Part shown: positions 1 through 9,497 of the stretch, one piece after another
How positions within the stretch are numbered: the first letter of the stretch is position 1
How the letters are laid out: every line of letters starts with the position of its first letter
Source of the DNA: Desulfotruncus arcticus DSM 17038
GTDB taxonomy: Bacteria; Bacillota; Desulfotomaculia; Desulfotomaculales; Desulfallaceae
Length of the DNA stretch: 64,000 nucleotides
Reading direction: 5' to 3'
Assembly: GCF_900113335.1 (NCBI RefSeq)
Contig: NZ_FOOX01000009.1
Span: 62,001-126,000 of the forward strand
Made by a program: the position numbers and the translations under genes
Notes under the pieces: model-generated
The model's database searches: none
What the model was told of the DNA's origin: nothing
Seen by the model: only the letters and a program-made list of their open reading frames with translations

Positions 1-486
1 GATAAAGCAGCTGAGGAGCAGATGGAAATAATAATGGAGGTCATTAGGGGTATCAGGCAGATTCGCAGCGAAATGAACGTGCCCCCGGGCAAGAAGGCGG
101 AAGCACTGATTGTTTCAGGGGTCGAAAAAATACGAAAGATATTAACGGATAATATTTCATACGTGGAAAGCCTGGCTAATTGCAAGGCGGAAGTGCTATC
201 AGTATTGGGGGAAAAGCCCGAACAGGCAGCCACTGCGGTGGCTCAGGATATTCAGGTGTTTGTGCCACTGCGCGGCCTGATTGACGTTGACCGCGAAATA
301 GCCCGTTTAAATAAGGAGCTGCAGACCCTGGAAAAAGATCTGGGACGCGTTCAAGGCAAATTAAAAAACAGCGGCTTTTTAGCTAAAGCCCCTGCCGAAG
401 TGGTGGAGAAGGAGCGGGGCAAGGAAGCCGAGCTTACCTCCAAGATAAACGCCATTAAAGAGCGGTTGGTTATGTTTGGGGTTTAG
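1..486 (+). CDS. valS: Valyl-tRNA synthetase, C-terminal end (partial)
   Basis: The reading frame is open from base 1 and ends at a TAG at 484-486, so this is the 3' end of a longer gene. The residues match the end of valyl-tRNA synthetase: the tail of the anticodon-binding region (IRQIRSEMNVPPGKKAE), a PLRGLIDVDREIARLNKEL segment, and the long charged coiled-coil arm that contacts the tRNA elbow. The protein charges tRNA-Val in the cytoplasm. folC lies downstream, as is common in Firmicutes, but here a small gene and a chemoreceptor gene, both on the other strand, separate them. The catalytic domain lies outside the window. Confidence 0.93.
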   Translation, partial: DKAAEEQMEIIMEVIRGIRQIRSEMNVPPGKKAEALIVSGVEKIRKILTDNISYVESLANCKAEVLSVLGEKPEQAATAVAQDIQVFVPLRGLIDVDREIARLNKELQTLEKDLGRVQGKLKNSGFLAKAPAEVVEKERGKEAELTSKINAIKERLVMFGV

Positions 487-688
487 CAGATTTCAGTTCC
501 AAACTATAAGTGTACTAATGTATATAGCCACACTTTTTAACCAAGAGGTGTGGCTTTAACATTAATGATTAAAGAAAACTGACTTTCCGGCATTGGGGTT
601 ACCAGCCAGCACAATTTTTTTTGCTTTGCTCTGGTCGCTAACGCGCCACTGGCAGATAATGAAAAAGTATGGTGGAGAGTTAAAAAAT

Positions 689-720
689 AAAGGGAACCGC
701 AATTCTAATCGGTTCCCTTT
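689..720 (-). terminator. Rho-independent terminator of the 735-938 gene
   Basis: AAAGGGAACCG and CGGTTCCCTTT form an 11-bp perfect stem. On the minus strand it is followed by a T-rich run. It sits just downstream of the small minus-strand gene. Confidence 0.75.
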
Positions 721-734
721 AAGCTGCAGCACTT

Positions 735-938
735 TTATTTTTTGTCCTTTACCCCATAGTACCCACCATACCAGGGGCCAAATTTACCAAAAAACGGGAA
801 AATGAATAGTAAGAGAAAGATCCATGGAAAGAAACCGGGGAAAAATGGAAAAAACGGAAATCCCATAGTTTGAGTATCTTGCTCTACTTTTGGCTTGGCG
901 GGGCTATCCGGTACCCTTCCATTATTGCCATATCCCAC
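735..938 (-). CDS. Small Phe/Pro/Gly-rich membrane protein
   Basis: A 67-residue protein with a polar N-terminus, one very hydrophobic Phe-rich segment (about residues 26-50, with FFPFFPGFFPW) and a Gly/Tyr-rich, Lys-ending tail. A GGAGG-type site lies just upstream on the minus strand, and a perfect terminator follows the stop, which supports a real transcription unit. I do not recognise a family. It is probably a single-pass membrane or spore-associated peptide. It is monocistronic, and its role is unknown. Confidence 0.6.
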   Translation of the reverse strand: MGYGNNGRVPDSPAKPKVEQDTQTMGFPFFPFFPGFFPWIFLLLFIFPFFGKFGPWYGGYYGVKDKK

Positions 939-1025
939 AAAACATACCTCCTATCCGTTAGGTTAAATATATAATATATTGGATAACTGCAAAATGTTAC
1001 AAAATATGTTAATGAAATTGCTAAT

Positions 1026-1065
1026 AAAAAAAGCGTGCTAAGTCAGTTCCTTTAGCGCGCTTTTT
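1026..1065 (-). terminator. Terminator of the chemoreceptor gene
   Basis: AAAAAGCGTGCTAA pairs with TTAGCGCGCTTTTT, with one G-T wobble, around a loop containing GTCAGTTCC. The reverse complement is nearly the same sequence as the hisG terminator at 60062-60102. Confidence 0.75.
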
Positions 1066-1122
1066 AATACTTTAGAAAGTATACCGTGTCAACTTTAATT
1101 TCTTGATTAAAAAAGCATCAAT

Positions 1123-2256
1123 TTATTCGTTTCCAAATTTCCAAATGTCAGCTACTTTTTTCAGACTGTCTGCGGTAATAGTTAATTCCTGGGCCACTGC
1201 TGCCGTTTCCTCACTGCTGGCCGCCGCTTGTTGGGCTACTGCGGATATTGACTGGGTGCTTGATAACATACCTGATGTTTGAAAGGCTTGGTCCTTGGCA
1301 ATTTTGGCAATATTGCCAACCAGGAGTTTGGTTTGGTCAAGGGTTTGGCTGATATGTGTAAAAAGTTGTTCAGCTTCCCGGGAATGAGATAATCCTGATT
1401 TTACAGCTTGAACCGTATCTGATACTGCGGCTTGAATTTCATTAACAATTTGAGCAACTTCTTTGGTCGCTTTTTCCGAATCCTCGGCCAAGCTCCTTAC
1501 TTCTTCCGCCACAACAGCAAACCCTCTACCGTGCTCACCGGCCCGGGCAGCTTCAATGGCGGCGTTTAGGGCTAATAGGTTTGTTTGAGCCGCTATATTT
1601 TGAATAACATCAAGGAACTGTACAATGCGGTTTGAACTTTGGTTTAAATGATCAAATTTTATTTCTAATGTGTTCATTTCATCAAGCGCTTTTTGAATTG
1701 TTGAGCTGCCACGGAAAGTGGTATCTGCGGCGTTCCGGGCTACTTCGTCAGCCTGTCCGGCCTGTCGGGCGCAATCTTCAGACTGCTTGGACAGGTTTTC
1801 TATTGCTTCCAATAAACTGCCGACCTGTTCTGCCTGATCCTGGCTTCCCGTACTAACGTGCTCCGTGCTGGCAGTGATCTGACCTGCTGCCCGGTCGAGG
1901 GTTACACTGGTATCCTTGACCAGGGAAAACCACTTATGTACTCCTTTTAATATTTTTCGAATATTACCTATTAATAGATTAATCTCACCCCAGCCATAAT
2001 TTTTGCTTTCAATATAGCCGGTAAGGTCTCCCTTGATAGCCTTTTCGGTATTTTCCAGAACGTGTATTAAATCACGCCGCAATGGTGTTAAAAAGCTATA
2101 AATAGCTACCGCTATAATTAATATGCCAGCCAGACCTCCGCCGGCTGCGCCCAAAAATGTTTTTCCGGCCAACCACCAGCCGGCGCAGGCAAACAAAAGG
2201 GATACAGTGCTAAAAACTATTGATAATAAAGTCAACTGCGCACGGAAAGTGTTCAT
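1123..2256 (-). CDS. Methyl-accepting chemotaxis protein without an outer sensor domain
   Basis: A 377-residue chemoreceptor that should couple to CheW/CheA and control CheY phosphorylation at the membrane. Two adjacent hydrophobic segments (about residues 8-28 and 33-55) are joined by only a few residues, so there is no extracytoplasmic ligand-binding domain. A HAMP-like stretch follows, then a long coiled coil. The signalling tip is clear around residues 225-262 ([18 protein letters not shown], then [15 protein letters not shown]). No CheW-binding C-terminal pentapeptide is visible. It is monocistronic with its own terminator. Because the sensor loop is missing, it probably reads a cytoplasmic or membrane-state signal; this is an inference. 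Confidence 0.88.
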   Translation of the reverse strand: MNTFRAQLTLLSIVFSTVSLLFACAGWWLAGKTFLGAAGGGLAGILIIAVAIYSFLTPLRRDLIHVLENTEKAIKGDLTGYIESKNYGWGEINLLIGNIRKILKGVHKWFSLVKDTSVTLDRAAGQITASTEHVSTGSQDQAEQVGSLLEAIENLSKQSEDCARQAGQADEVARNAADTTFRGSSTIQKALDEMNTLEIKFDHLNQSSNRIVQFLDVIQNIAAQTNLLALNAAIEAARAGEHGRGFAVVAEEVRSLAEDSEKATKEVAQIVNEIQAAVSDTVQAVKSGLSHSREAEQLFTHISQTLDQTKLLVGNIAKIAKDQAFQTSGMLSSTQSISAVAQQAAASSEETAAVAQELTITADSLKKVADIWKFGNE

Positions 2257-2451
2257 ATTTGCTCCCCCCGTTGTTTTTTTGGTAATATTCCGCAGAAAAT
2301 TCAGAAATTCCTGCTTGACAATTAGATTTTTAATACATTAGCTGTACACCCTACTATTTATAGGCAAGGGCTGAGGCTATTTAAGTTATATATGTGGAAC
2401 AGAGCCGGACGTGAGTTTTAAAATACCGGGTTTATATATAGGAAAAATAAT

Positions 2452-2480
2452 TTTGATGTCGAATTGTTTGATGTCGAATT
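2452..2480. repeat. Short tandem direct repeat upstream of folC
   Basis: TTTGATGTCGAATT occurs twice, almost back to back, in the folC upstream region. It may be an operator or simple duplication; nothing in the sequence decides. Confidence 0.4.
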
Positions 2481-2524
2481 AATTGAAATGACTTGTAATT
2501 TTTTATGCCCCGGAGGTGTTTTAT

Positions 2525-3823
2525 TTGTTGTACCAGGAAGCTATGGACTATTTACAGAACCTAACTAAATTTGGCATGAATTTTGGCCTGGGGAGAATAA
2601 CCGAATTGCTGCGCAGGTTGAATAATCCTCACCGGCGCATCAGGGTGATCCATGTGGGAGGCACTAACGGCAAAGGCTCCACCACTGCCATGATCGCGCG
2701 CGTATTGCAAAGCGCCGGCTATCGGGTGGGAACATTTACATCGCCGCACCTGCATTCTTTTACCGAAAGGTACCTGATTAATAATCAAGAAATTAAACCC
2801 GAGCGGGTGGCACAGCTGATCAGTGTTCTACGCCCTCACCTGGAGTCCATGGTTGCAGAGGGGTTTGAGCACCCGACGGAATTTGAAGTCAGCACGGCCA
2901 TGGCTTTTTGTTACTTCGAAGAAGAAAAAGTTGACTTCCTGGTACTTGAAGTAGGCCTGGGGGGAGCAATAGATTCCACTAATGTGGTTACCCCAATTTT
3001 GTCCGTAATTACCAATGTTGCCATGGATCATATGGATTATCTTGGCTATACTATTGCTGAAATTGCCAGCGTAAAAGCAGGGATAATAAAACCGGGAGCA
3101 CCGGTGGTCACAGCCTCGGACAAACCGGAAGCGCTGGAAATAATAGAGAGTGTCTGTAAGGAGCAAGGCTGCCGCCTGGTGCGGGTTGGGCGTGATGTAT
3201 CCTGGGCTCGCGGCGGCCATTCACTACAGGGACAGTTCTTTGATTACAATGGCGCGGCATGGAAGATGAAAGACTTATGGATTTCCTTCCTGGGCAGCCA
3301 TCAGGTTATCAATGCTGCTACTGCTGTTGCTTCATTGGAGGTATTGCAACAGCAGGGGGTAAATATCGAAGAAGACGCTCTGCGGGAAGGCCTTGCGGCA
3401 ACAATATGGCCGGCCCGTTTGGAGCTTATAGGTACTAATCCGCCGGTGTTGGTGGATGCTGCCCACAATTACGACGGTGCGAGGTGTTTAAGGCAAGCTC
3501 TGGATGAATACTTTCCTGAAAAACGGATCATCATGGTGCTTGGTATGCTGGGCGATAAGGAACGCTCCAAGGTGGTGGCGGAATTGGCCCCCAGGGCCGG
3601 TCATGTGATTATCACCAAGCCCAACAGTCCCCGGGCGGGGGACTGGATGCAGATGGCCGACGAAGCACGGCGTTACCTGAGCCGGGTCGACACAATTGAA
3701 AATATTGCGCAAGCCGTAGCTTTAGCCATAAACCTGGCAGGCGAAGGAGATTTAATTTGTGTAACCGGGTCTTTTTACATGGTGGCTGAAGCACGGGAAG
3801 CAGTACTTAAGTTTTATTATTGA
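2525..3823 (+). CDS. folC: Folylpolyglutamate synthase / dihydrofolate synthase
   Basis: Adds glutamate to dihydropteroate or to folates using ATP, in the cytoplasm. The N-terminal Mur-ligase-like ATPase domain has the P-loop GGTNGKGST (about residues 44-52) and the SPHLHSFTERY substrate loop. LEVGLGGAIDSTN and ITNVAMDHMDYLG follow. The C-terminal domain carries DAAHNYDG. The length (about 430 residues) is normal. The frame opens at a GTG at 2516, but that codon lies inside the GGAGGTG ribosome site at 2512-2518, so a TTG at 2525 (or 2528) is the more likely start. No folate gene is adjacent. Confidence 0.93.
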   Translation: MLYQEAMDYLQNLTKFGMNFGLGRITELLRRLNNPHRRIRVIHVGGTNGKGSTTAMIARVLQSAGYRVGTFTSPHLHSFTERYLINNQEIKPERVAQLISVLRPHLESMVAEGFEHPTEFEVSTAMAFCYFEEEKVDFLVLEVGLGGAIDSTNVVTPILSVITNVAMDHMDYLGYTIAEIASVKAGIIKPGAPVVTASDKPEALEIIESVCKEQGCRLVRVGRDVSWARGGHSLQGQFFDYNGAAWKMKDLWISFLGSHQVINAATAVASLEVLQQQGVNIEEDALREGLAATIWPARLELIGTNPPVLVDAAHNYDGARCLRQALDEYFPEKRIIMVLGMLGDKERSKVVAELAPRAGHVIITKPNSPRAGDWMQMADEARRYLSRVDTIENIAQAVALAINLAGEGDLICVTGSFYMVAEAREAVLKFYY

Positions 3824-3903
3824 CGTAGTTTGTTTTTTAAGGTAGACTTTAACGGAAATATGTTCCAGACTTTACTAATATGGCAAACGAAGGATGAATT
3901 TCA

Positions 3904-4911
3904 TTGCGGGATATTGCTGTTTTAATTATTAGCCTGGGTATCATTCTTATTAGTGCGGGATTTTTTACTAATGGGGTAGAATGGCTGGGTAAAAAGCTAA
4001 ATTTGTCTGAAGGAGCGGTGGGCAGCGTGCTGGCCGCTGTGGGAACGGCTTTACCGGAAACAATAATACCTCTAATTGCCATTCTTTTTGGGGGTGGAGC
4101 AGCATCCCACGACATAGGCATCGGGGCTATACTTGGAGCGCCGTTTATGCTGGGAACATTGGCCTTGTTTCTCAGCGGGGGAGCTGTTTTAATGTTTCGC
4201 AATCGCAGGACGGGCAATTACCCTCGAATTGAGCCCGATCCGGTCGTATTGCAAAGGGATCTTTCTTTTTTCATGGTGGTTTACAGCGTTGCTATTGCCG
4301 CATCCTTTTTATACCATACTTTGAAGCTGATAGTGGCAGCAGGATTGGTAGGGGCTTACATTTATTATGTCTATAAGACCTTTACCTGCGATAAGAGTGC
4401 AACAAAAGAAGAGTGCCATATTGACCGCCTATATCTGGCCCGCAAGTATGAGGACCCGCCAAGCGGCAGGGTAGTTTTACAGGTTGTATTGGCCTTTGCT
4501 GGAATTATTATAGGAGCCAAGTTTTTTGTTGACGGGATTGAGCATCTCTCAGCAAGCCTGGGTGCATCACCATTGGTCATAGCGCTGTTAATTGCACCTA
4601 TAGCCACTGAGCTTCCCGAAAAGTTAAATAGCGTCATCTGGTTGTCCGGTAATAAGGATACACTTGCTCTGGGCAATATAACCGGCGCCATGGTTTTTCA
4701 GAGTTCGGTCATACCTGCGATCGGTATAGCTCTGACCCCCTGGCAATTGACTCCGGTAGCTTTACTTAGTGCAGCCCTGGCGATTATCTCGGCGCTGGTT
4801 ACCTTTTTGTTGATACGATATCGTGGTTATTTGGATAGCAGGGTTATTGTGTGCACAGGGGGAGCTTTTTACGGAGGATATGTTTTCGCCATATTGATTG
4901 GCATAGTATGA
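3904..4911 (+). CDS. Sodium/calcium exchanger family membrane protein
   Basis: A 335-residue integral membrane protein of the Ca2+:cation antiporter (CaCA) type. About ten hydrophobic segments are arranged as two related halves. Each half holds an alpha-repeat with the acidic ion-binding signature: GTALPETIIP (about residues 44-53) and ATELPEKLNS (about 236-245). A hydrophilic loop (residues 100-175) separates them. The start is a TTG preceded by an AAGGA site. It would exchange Na+ or H+ for Ca2+ or another divalent cation; the ion cannot be told from sequence. ridA follows after 25 bases. Confidence 0.85.
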   Translation: MRDIAVLIISLGIILISAGFFTNGVEWLGKKLNLSEGAVGSVLAAVGTALPETIIPLIAILFGGGAASHDIGIGAILGAPFMLGTLALFLSGGAVLMFRNRRTGNYPRIEPDPVVLQRDLSFFMVVYSVAIAASFLYHTLKLIVAAGLVGAYIYYVYKTFTCDKSATKEECHIDRLYLARKYEDPPSGRVVLQVVLAFAGIIIGAKFFVDGIEHLSASLGASPLVIALLIAPIATELPEKLNSVIWLSGNKDTLALGNITGAMVFQSSVIPAIGIALTPWQLTPVALLSAALAIISALVTFLLIRYRGYLDSRVIVCTGGAFYGGYVFAILIGIV

Positions 4912-4936
4912 TTGCCCAAAACGGAGGTGAAGTCAG

Positions 4937-5395
4937 GTGAAACCAAGTGAAAAACTTGAATCCCTACAGATTAAGCTGCCGCCTGCTCCACGACCGGTAG
5001 CCGCTTATGTGCCCGGTGTGCTGGTTGACGGATGGGTTTATATTTCCGGCCAGCTCCCCATGGTAGAAGGAGAGCTGCAGTACCAGGGAAAAGTGGGCTT
5101 AGATATCACGGCGGAACAGGGTTTTGCTGCCGCCCGAATATGTGCGCTGAACTGCCTGGCAGTTGCGGCGGATCTGACCGGAAGTATTGATCGCGTTGAA
5201 CGAGTAGTTAAAGTGACCGGCTTTGTTAACAGCGCCCGGGGTTTTACAGGGCAACCGTCGGTAATCAACGGCGCCTCGGAATTTTTAGGGCATGTTTTTG
5301 GGCCGGCAGGTGCCCATGCCAGAGCGGCGGTTGGCGTTAATGAATTACCGCTTAATGCAGCGGTGGAAATTGAAATGGTTCTTAAAATAAGATAA
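4937..5395 (+). CDS. ridA: RidA family enamine/imine deaminase
   Basis: A 152-residue single-domain protein of the YjgF/YER057c/UK114 family. These form trimers that hydrolyse reactive enamine/imine intermediates such as 2-aminoacrylate. The sequence shows the GWVYISGQLPMVEG segment and the C-terminal ARAAVGVNELPLNAAVEIEM core, including the arginine typical of this region. It belongs to the longer RidA subgroup with an N-terminal extension (KPSEKLESLQIKLP). The start is a GTG behind GGAGGTGAAG. Confidence 0.88.
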   Translation: MKPSEKLESLQIKLPPAPRPVAAYVPGVLVDGWVYISGQLPMVEGELQYQGKVGLDITAEQGFAAARICALNCLAVAADLTGSIDRVERVVKVTGFVNSARGFTGQPSVINGASEFLGHVFGPAGAHARAAVGVNELPLNAAVEIEMVLKIR

Positions 5396-5460
5396 TGGAA
5401 ATGTTATCCCGGTAGCAGAACTGGAACCTCGATTGTGGTACAATATATTGGGGTGTTAGT

Positions 5461-5718
5461 ATGTCCAAAGTATATCGTAGCTCAAAAAGCCCGTGGATAT
5501 TGTTGTTGCTTTTATTGGCCGGTGGCATGGCAGGAAGTTCCCTGTCCGGTACCCTGGCTGAATGGTTACCATTTTTAGCGGCTACCAGCAACATCGGGTT
5601 AAAACCTGCGACACTGGATTTGCATTTTTTATCCATTACATTTGGTTTTAACTTGGCCCTGGGACCGGTTACCGCTTTGGGTTTGGTTTTGGGATACCTG
5701 GTTTATCGCAAGGTTTGA
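5461..5718 (+). CDS. DUF4321 family small membrane protein
   Basis: An 85-residue protein with two hydrophobic segments (about residues 12-29 and 60-80). A GG.AGSSLSGTLAEWLPFLA motif lies between them. The pattern and its place directly before maf match the DUF4321 family found in Peptococcaceae; this is from memory, not a search. The function is unknown. It is probably co-transcribed with maf, 20 bases downstream. Confidence 0.75.
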   Translation: MSKVYRSSKSPWILLLLLLAGGMAGSSLSGTLAEWLPFLAATSNIGLKPATLDLHFLSITFGFNLALGPVTALGLVLGYLVYRKV

Positions 5719-5737
5719 TCTAACGGAGGTAGTCGAA

Positions 5738-6325
5738 TTGCCCGAAATTTACCTGGCATCATCATCACCGCGACGCAGGGAACTGCTGGGCCAAATAAAA
5801 CTGCCGCATCAAATATTAACTATGGAGGTAGATGAAACACTGCCACCCGGTATTCCTCCGGCGGAGCAGGTTTTGACTCTTTCACGGCGCAAAGCTCTGG
5901 CTGCGGCTGAAAAATTGGACGCGGGTATCGTTATTGCGGCAGATACTGTGGTGGCGCTGGACGAGATAGTATTGGGCAAGCCCCGAAACGCCGCAGAGGC
6001 TCTGGATATGCTGGAAAGGCTGCAGGGAAAGGCCCATGAAGTGTTTTCAGGCATTACATTGTTGAAAATACCGGGGAACAGGGTGCTTTCGGATTACGAG
6101 CGGACAGAAGTAATCATGCGCCGTGCCGGACGGGCTGAATTGGCAAGGTATATCGCCACAGGCGAGCCGATGGATAAAGCCGGCGCTTATGGGATTCAGG
6201 GTCTGGCAGCTGTATTTGTGACTGGAATCAAAGGTTGTTATTATAACGTGGTTGGCTTGCCGGTTGCCAAACTGGTGACGATGCTGAGGGAGTTTGGCAT
6301 TAATGTAACCGCGTGCTGGGGGTAG
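5738..6325 (+). CDS. maf: Maf family nucleotide pyrophosphatase
   Basis: A 195-residue cytoplasmic nucleoside-triphosphate pyrophosphatase of the Maf/YhdE type, hydrolysing dTTP/UTP or modified nucleotides; also linked to septum formation. LASSSPRRRELL (residues 5-16) is the family signature, and AADTVVALDE carries the catalytic Asp. The frame opens far upstream at 5642, but GGAGG at 5725-5729 points to TTG 5738. The gene starts the maf-radC-mreBCD cluster, conserved in Bacillus and clostridia, and overlaps or abuts radC. Confidence 0.92.
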   Translation: MPEIYLASSSPRRRELLGQIKLPHQILTMEVDETLPPGIPPAEQVLTLSRRKALAAAEKLDAGIVIAADTVVALDEIVLGKPRNAAEALDMLERLQGKAHEVFSGITLLKIPGNRVLSDYERTEVIMRRAGRAELARYIATGEPMDKAGAYGIQGLAAVFVTGIKGCYYNVVGLPVAKLVTMLREFGINVTACWG

Positions 6326-6333
6326 GACCGGGT

Positions 6334-7029
6334 TTGATTACGCAGGATTACCGGGTTACAATTAAGGAAATGCCCGTGGAATTGCGGCCCAGGGAAAGGC
6401 TCCTCAAGGAAGGACCGCAATTATTATCAGATATAGAACTTTTGGCAATTATGCTGCGCACGGGCAGTACCGGCCTCAGTGCGGTGGAACTGGCCACAGT
6501 ATTACTGGGCCGCTTTGGCGGTTTAAAACAGTTGCTTGATGTTTCTACGGAAGAACTCAGCGAATTTAAGGGCATGGGGCCGGCCAAGGTGGCCCAAATC
6601 AGGGCTGCTTTGGAATTGGGTCGGCGGGTGGCGATGGCCACAGCCTGGGACAGGCCTACCATTAAATCACCGGAAAATGCTGCCGCCTTGGTGATGGAAG
6701 AAATGCGGCATCTTGATCGAGAGCACTTTTGGGCATTGCTGCTTAATACCAAAAATCAAGTTCTTTCCAGAGAAATAGTTTCCATAGGAACGCTTAACTC
6801 TTCAGCTATACATCCCAGAGAACTTTATAAAGCTGCCATAAGGCGCAGTGCCGCCGGGGTGATTCTTGTCCATAACCATCCCAGCGGGGACCCGACACCC
6901 AGCCAGCAAGATATAGATGTAACCAAACGTTTAATCGAGGCGGGTAATATAATTGGCATCAATGTCTTAGACCACTTGGTTATTGGAGATAATAAGTTCG
7001 TTAGCTTCAAAGCCAGGGGCTTAATGTGA
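6334..7029 (+). CDS. radC: RadC family JAMM-domain protein
   Basis: The N-terminal helix-hairpin-helix region (about residues 1-100, with FKGMGPAKVAQIRAALELG) is followed by a JAB1/MPN metalloprotease-like domain. That domain has the zinc motif HNHPSGDPTPSQQD near the C-terminus and an upstream glutamate. The family was named for a supposed DNA repair role, which is now doubted; the true substrate is unknown. A GTG at 6313 is possible, but GGGGGTAGGA at 6318-6327 fits TTG 6334. It sits between maf and mreB, as in B. subtilis. Confidence 0.92.
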   Translation: MITQDYRVTIKEMPVELRPRERLLKEGPQLLSDIELLAIMLRTGSTGLSAVELATVLLGRFGGLKQLLDVSTEELSEFKGMGPAKVAQIRAALELGRRVAMATAWDRPTIKSPENAAALVMEEMRHLDREHFWALLLNTKNQVLSREIVSIGTLNSSAIHPRELYKAAIRRSAAGVILVHNHPSGDPTPSQQDIDVTKRLIEAGNIIGINVLDHLVIGDNKFVSFKARGLM

Positions 7030-7055
7030 ATATTGCTTAGAGAGGAGTCCGGCAA

Positions 7056-8087
7056 ATGGCATTGGGAGTTTTTTCAAAAGATATGGGAATTGACCTGGGA
7101 ACAGCCAATTCCCTGGTTTACGTTAAAAGCAAGGGAATAGTGCTTAGAGAGCCATCTGTTGTAGCAATTCAGCGTGATAATGGCCAGGTGCTGGCGGTGG
7201 GTGAGGAAGCTAAACAGATGATTGGCCGAACCCCGGGCAATATCGTAGCCATTAGACCTATGAAGGATGGCGTTATCGCCGATTTCGACGTTACTCAGAG
7301 TATGATTAAATACTTTATCAGCAAAGCGCTGCGCAAGCGCACTTTTTTGATCAGGCCCAGGGTTGTCGTTTCGGTACCTTCCGGCGTAACTGCTGTGGAG
7401 GAACGGGCTGTCAGGGAAGCCGCCTTACAGGCCGGAGCCCGGGAGGCCTATTTAATTGAGGAACCAATGGCTGCGTCAATTGGCGCCGGTTTGCCGGTGC
7501 ACGAACCTACCGGCAATATGATCGTGGATATCGGCGGGGGTACAACCGAAGTGGCGGTTATCTCCCTGGGGGGTATTGTGACCAGTCGTTCCATCCGTAT
7601 AGCCGGGGATGAAATGGATGACGCTATTATCCAGCATGTGAAAAAAACCTATAATTTAATGATCGGGGAGCGTACGTCTGAGGAAATAAAAATCGAGATT
7701 GGCACCGCTTACCTGTCCAAAACCGTTGAGAAATATGAGGTGCGGGGCCGTGATCTGGTTAGCGGGCTGCCGAAGACGATAGAAATTACCTCCGAGGAAA
7801 TTTATAAGGCGCTTTCCGAGCCGGTCTCCAATATTTTAGAGGCGATTAAAAATACTCTGGAACTAACCCCGCCTGAACTGGCTGCCGATATAATGGACCG
7901 GGGCATTGTTATGGCCGGAGGAGGCTCTCTGCTGCGGGGACTGGACCGTTTGGTCAGTGAGCAGACAGGGATGCCCGTGCATCTGGCTGACGACCCGCTG
8001 TTAGCCGTTGCTTACGGAACAGGCCGGGTTCTCGAAAATATTGATATTTTGCGCAAAGTACTGATTCAACCAAAAAAATTAGCTTAA
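7056..8087 (+). CDS. mreB: Rod shape-determining actin homologue MreB
   Basis: A 343-residue bacterial actin that forms membrane-bound filaments and directs the lateral-wall elongasome. Phosphate 1 motif [13 protein letters not shown] (residues 10-22), phosphate 2 [17 protein letters not shown], and the adenosine motif [12 protein letters not shown] are all present. GGAG in AGAGAGGAGTCC precedes the ATG. It heads mreB-mreC-mreD-PBP2, with gaps of 9-35 bases, so a single operon is likely. Confidence 0.97.
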   Translation: MALGVFSKDMGIDLGTANSLVYVKSKGIVLREPSVVAIQRDNGQVLAVGEEAKQMIGRTPGNIVAIRPMKDGVIADFDVTQSMIKYFISKALRKRTFLIRPRVVVSVPSGVTAVEERAVREAALQAGAREAYLIEEPMAASIGAGLPVHEPTGNMIVDIGGGTTEVAVISLGGIVTSRSIRIAGDEMDDAIIQHVKKTYNLMIGERTSEEIKIEIGTAYLSKTVEKYEVRGRDLVSGLPKTIEITSEEIYKALSEPVSNILEAIKNTLELTPPELAADIMDRGIVMAGGGSLLRGLDRLVSEQTGMPVHLADDPLLAVAYGTGRVLENIDILRKVLIQPKKLA

Positions 8088-8096
8088 GATTAAGGT

Positions 8097-8948
8097 GTGA
8101 ATGTTGGCGTGTCCCGTATATCAGGCGGAAAAAAACTCATCTTTTTAGGTGTTTTAGTCATAATATTGCTGGCCGGCCTCCATTTTACTGCTGGAAACAT
8201 GTCCAAGCTAACCCCGCTGGCGTCCGCCACCCGTGATTTCCTGGCGCCGGTCCAGAGGGTGGTTACAATTGCCGGACGCGAAGTAAGCGGTTTTATATCT
8301 TTTCCAGTGAAATTAATTAATGTAGCTAAACGAAATCAAGTGCTTGAAGCTAGGGTCAGTGAACTAGAGGGGAAACTTTCCCAGTATCAAGAGGCTCAGC
8401 AAGAAAATACACGCCTAAAACAGCTGCTGAATTTTAATGACAGTGCCGCGGCCAATCTGTCAACATTAACGGCTGCAGTAGTCGCCAGGGACAGCGGTAA
8501 CTGGTTTGGCAGCATAATTGTCAATGCCGGCTCCAAGGAAGGCATAAAAAAGGATATGGCGGTAATTACACCCGCAGGACTGGTGGGCAGAGTAATTAAT
8601 GTTTCGGCTGATACCGCCGAGGTTCTGCTGGTTACAGATCCCCGGAGTGGGGTGGGCTGCCTGGTTCAGGATAACAGGGCGCCGGGAGTTGTTGAAGGCG
8701 TGGCCGGTTCGCGTGGCGAATTGAATATGGTGCACATACCTGCTGATATGGCACCACGCAAAGGTGATAAAATTATAACGTCGGGATTCGGCAGTATTTA
8801 CCCCAAGGGGATACCTGTTGGAACCGTATTGGAAACTCAAAAGGAAAAATCAGGCCTTTTTAAAATGGCATCGTTAAAACCAGTTGTGGATTTCAACCGC
8901 TTGGAGGAGGTATTAATTATTACATCGGCCCATCCGGACGGGGAATAA
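8097..8948 (+). CDS. mreC: Rod shape-determining protein MreC
   Basis: A 283-residue membrane-anchored scaffold of the elongasome. One transmembrane helix lies at about residues 14-30. A coiled coil (about 70-108, NQVLEARVSELEGKL...ENTRLKQLL) and a beta-barrel extracellular domain (VVARDSGNWFGSIIVNAG through DPRSGVGCLVQ and GDKIITSGFGSIYPKGIPVG) follow. It bridges MreB/MreD and PBP2. It begins at a GTG 9 bases after mreB. The order and size are canonical. Confidence 0.95.
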   Translation: MNVGVSRISGGKKLIFLGVLVIILLAGLHFTAGNMSKLTPLASATRDFLAPVQRVVTIAGREVSGFISFPVKLINVAKRNQVLEARVSELEGKLSQYQEAQQENTRLKQLLNFNDSAAANLSTLTAAVVARDSGNWFGSIIVNAGSKEGIKKDMAVITPAGLVGRVINVSADTAEVLLVTDPRSGVGCLVQDNRAPGVVEGVAGSRGELNMVHIPADMAPRKGDKIITSGFGSIYPKGIPVGTVLETQKEKSGLFKMASLKPVVDFNRLEEVLIITSAHPDGE

Positions 8949-8967
8949 ATCCCGGAGGTGTTACTAC

Positions 8968-9465
8968 TTGCGCTCCCTTATTTTCTTGTTACTGGTGCTT
9001 GGAGCATTGATTATTCAATCAACAGCCCTAAATTTTATCTCAATTTTCGGGGTTATACCGGACCTTGTCCTTGTACTGGCTATTTTGAATGGCTTCCTCC
9101 GGGGTACCAAGGAGGGGGCTTTTTTGGGTTTTGTAGCAGGTATTTTACAAGATCTGGTAGGTGGGGGGTATTTTGGCGTTAATGCAATTACCAAAATGGC
9201 AGCAGGTTATTTAGCCGGTTTGGGCGAAGGAAGGCTATACCGGGAAAACCGGCTAATTGCCGCTGGTTTAACCTGGTTTTGCACATTTTTGTCGGAATTG
9301 GTTTACTACCTGCTCTTGTATATGGTTAACGTTCATGTCTCCGTTGTGCCCGCGATATTCCAAATTATCCTGCCCGTAAGTTTGTACAATGCGGTGGCAG
9401 TGCTTATTATTTATGGTCTCTACTATCGTTCCGACCGGAGCGGCATGCTCAGTAAAGGAGAATAG
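8968..9465 (+). CDS. mreD: Rod shape-determining protein MreD
   Basis: A 165-residue, almost entirely hydrophobic protein with about five membrane helices. The conserved FGVIPDLVLVLAILNGFLRG and GFVAGILQDL segments match MreD. A TTG start at 8968 is set by GGAGGTG at 8954-8960. It works with MreC and PBP2 in lateral wall synthesis. An ATG-led frame at 8958 is only a shadow. Confidence 0.93.
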   Translation: MRSLIFLLLVLGALIIQSTALNFISIFGVIPDLVLVLAILNGFLRGTKEGAFLGFVAGILQDLVGGGYFGVNAITKMAAGYLAGLGEGRLYRENRLIAAGLTWFCTFLSELVYYLLLYMVNVHVSVVPAIFQIILPVSLYNAVAVLIIYGLYYRSDRSGMLSKGE

Positions 9466-9497
9466 ATTTTTCCCGGATAGAAGGGATAGTAGTTATA

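Noticed and set aside
593..805. 70-codon plus-strand frame after valS
   Set aside because: It has no ribosome site, runs through a terminator hairpin and overlaps the better-supported minus-strand gene.
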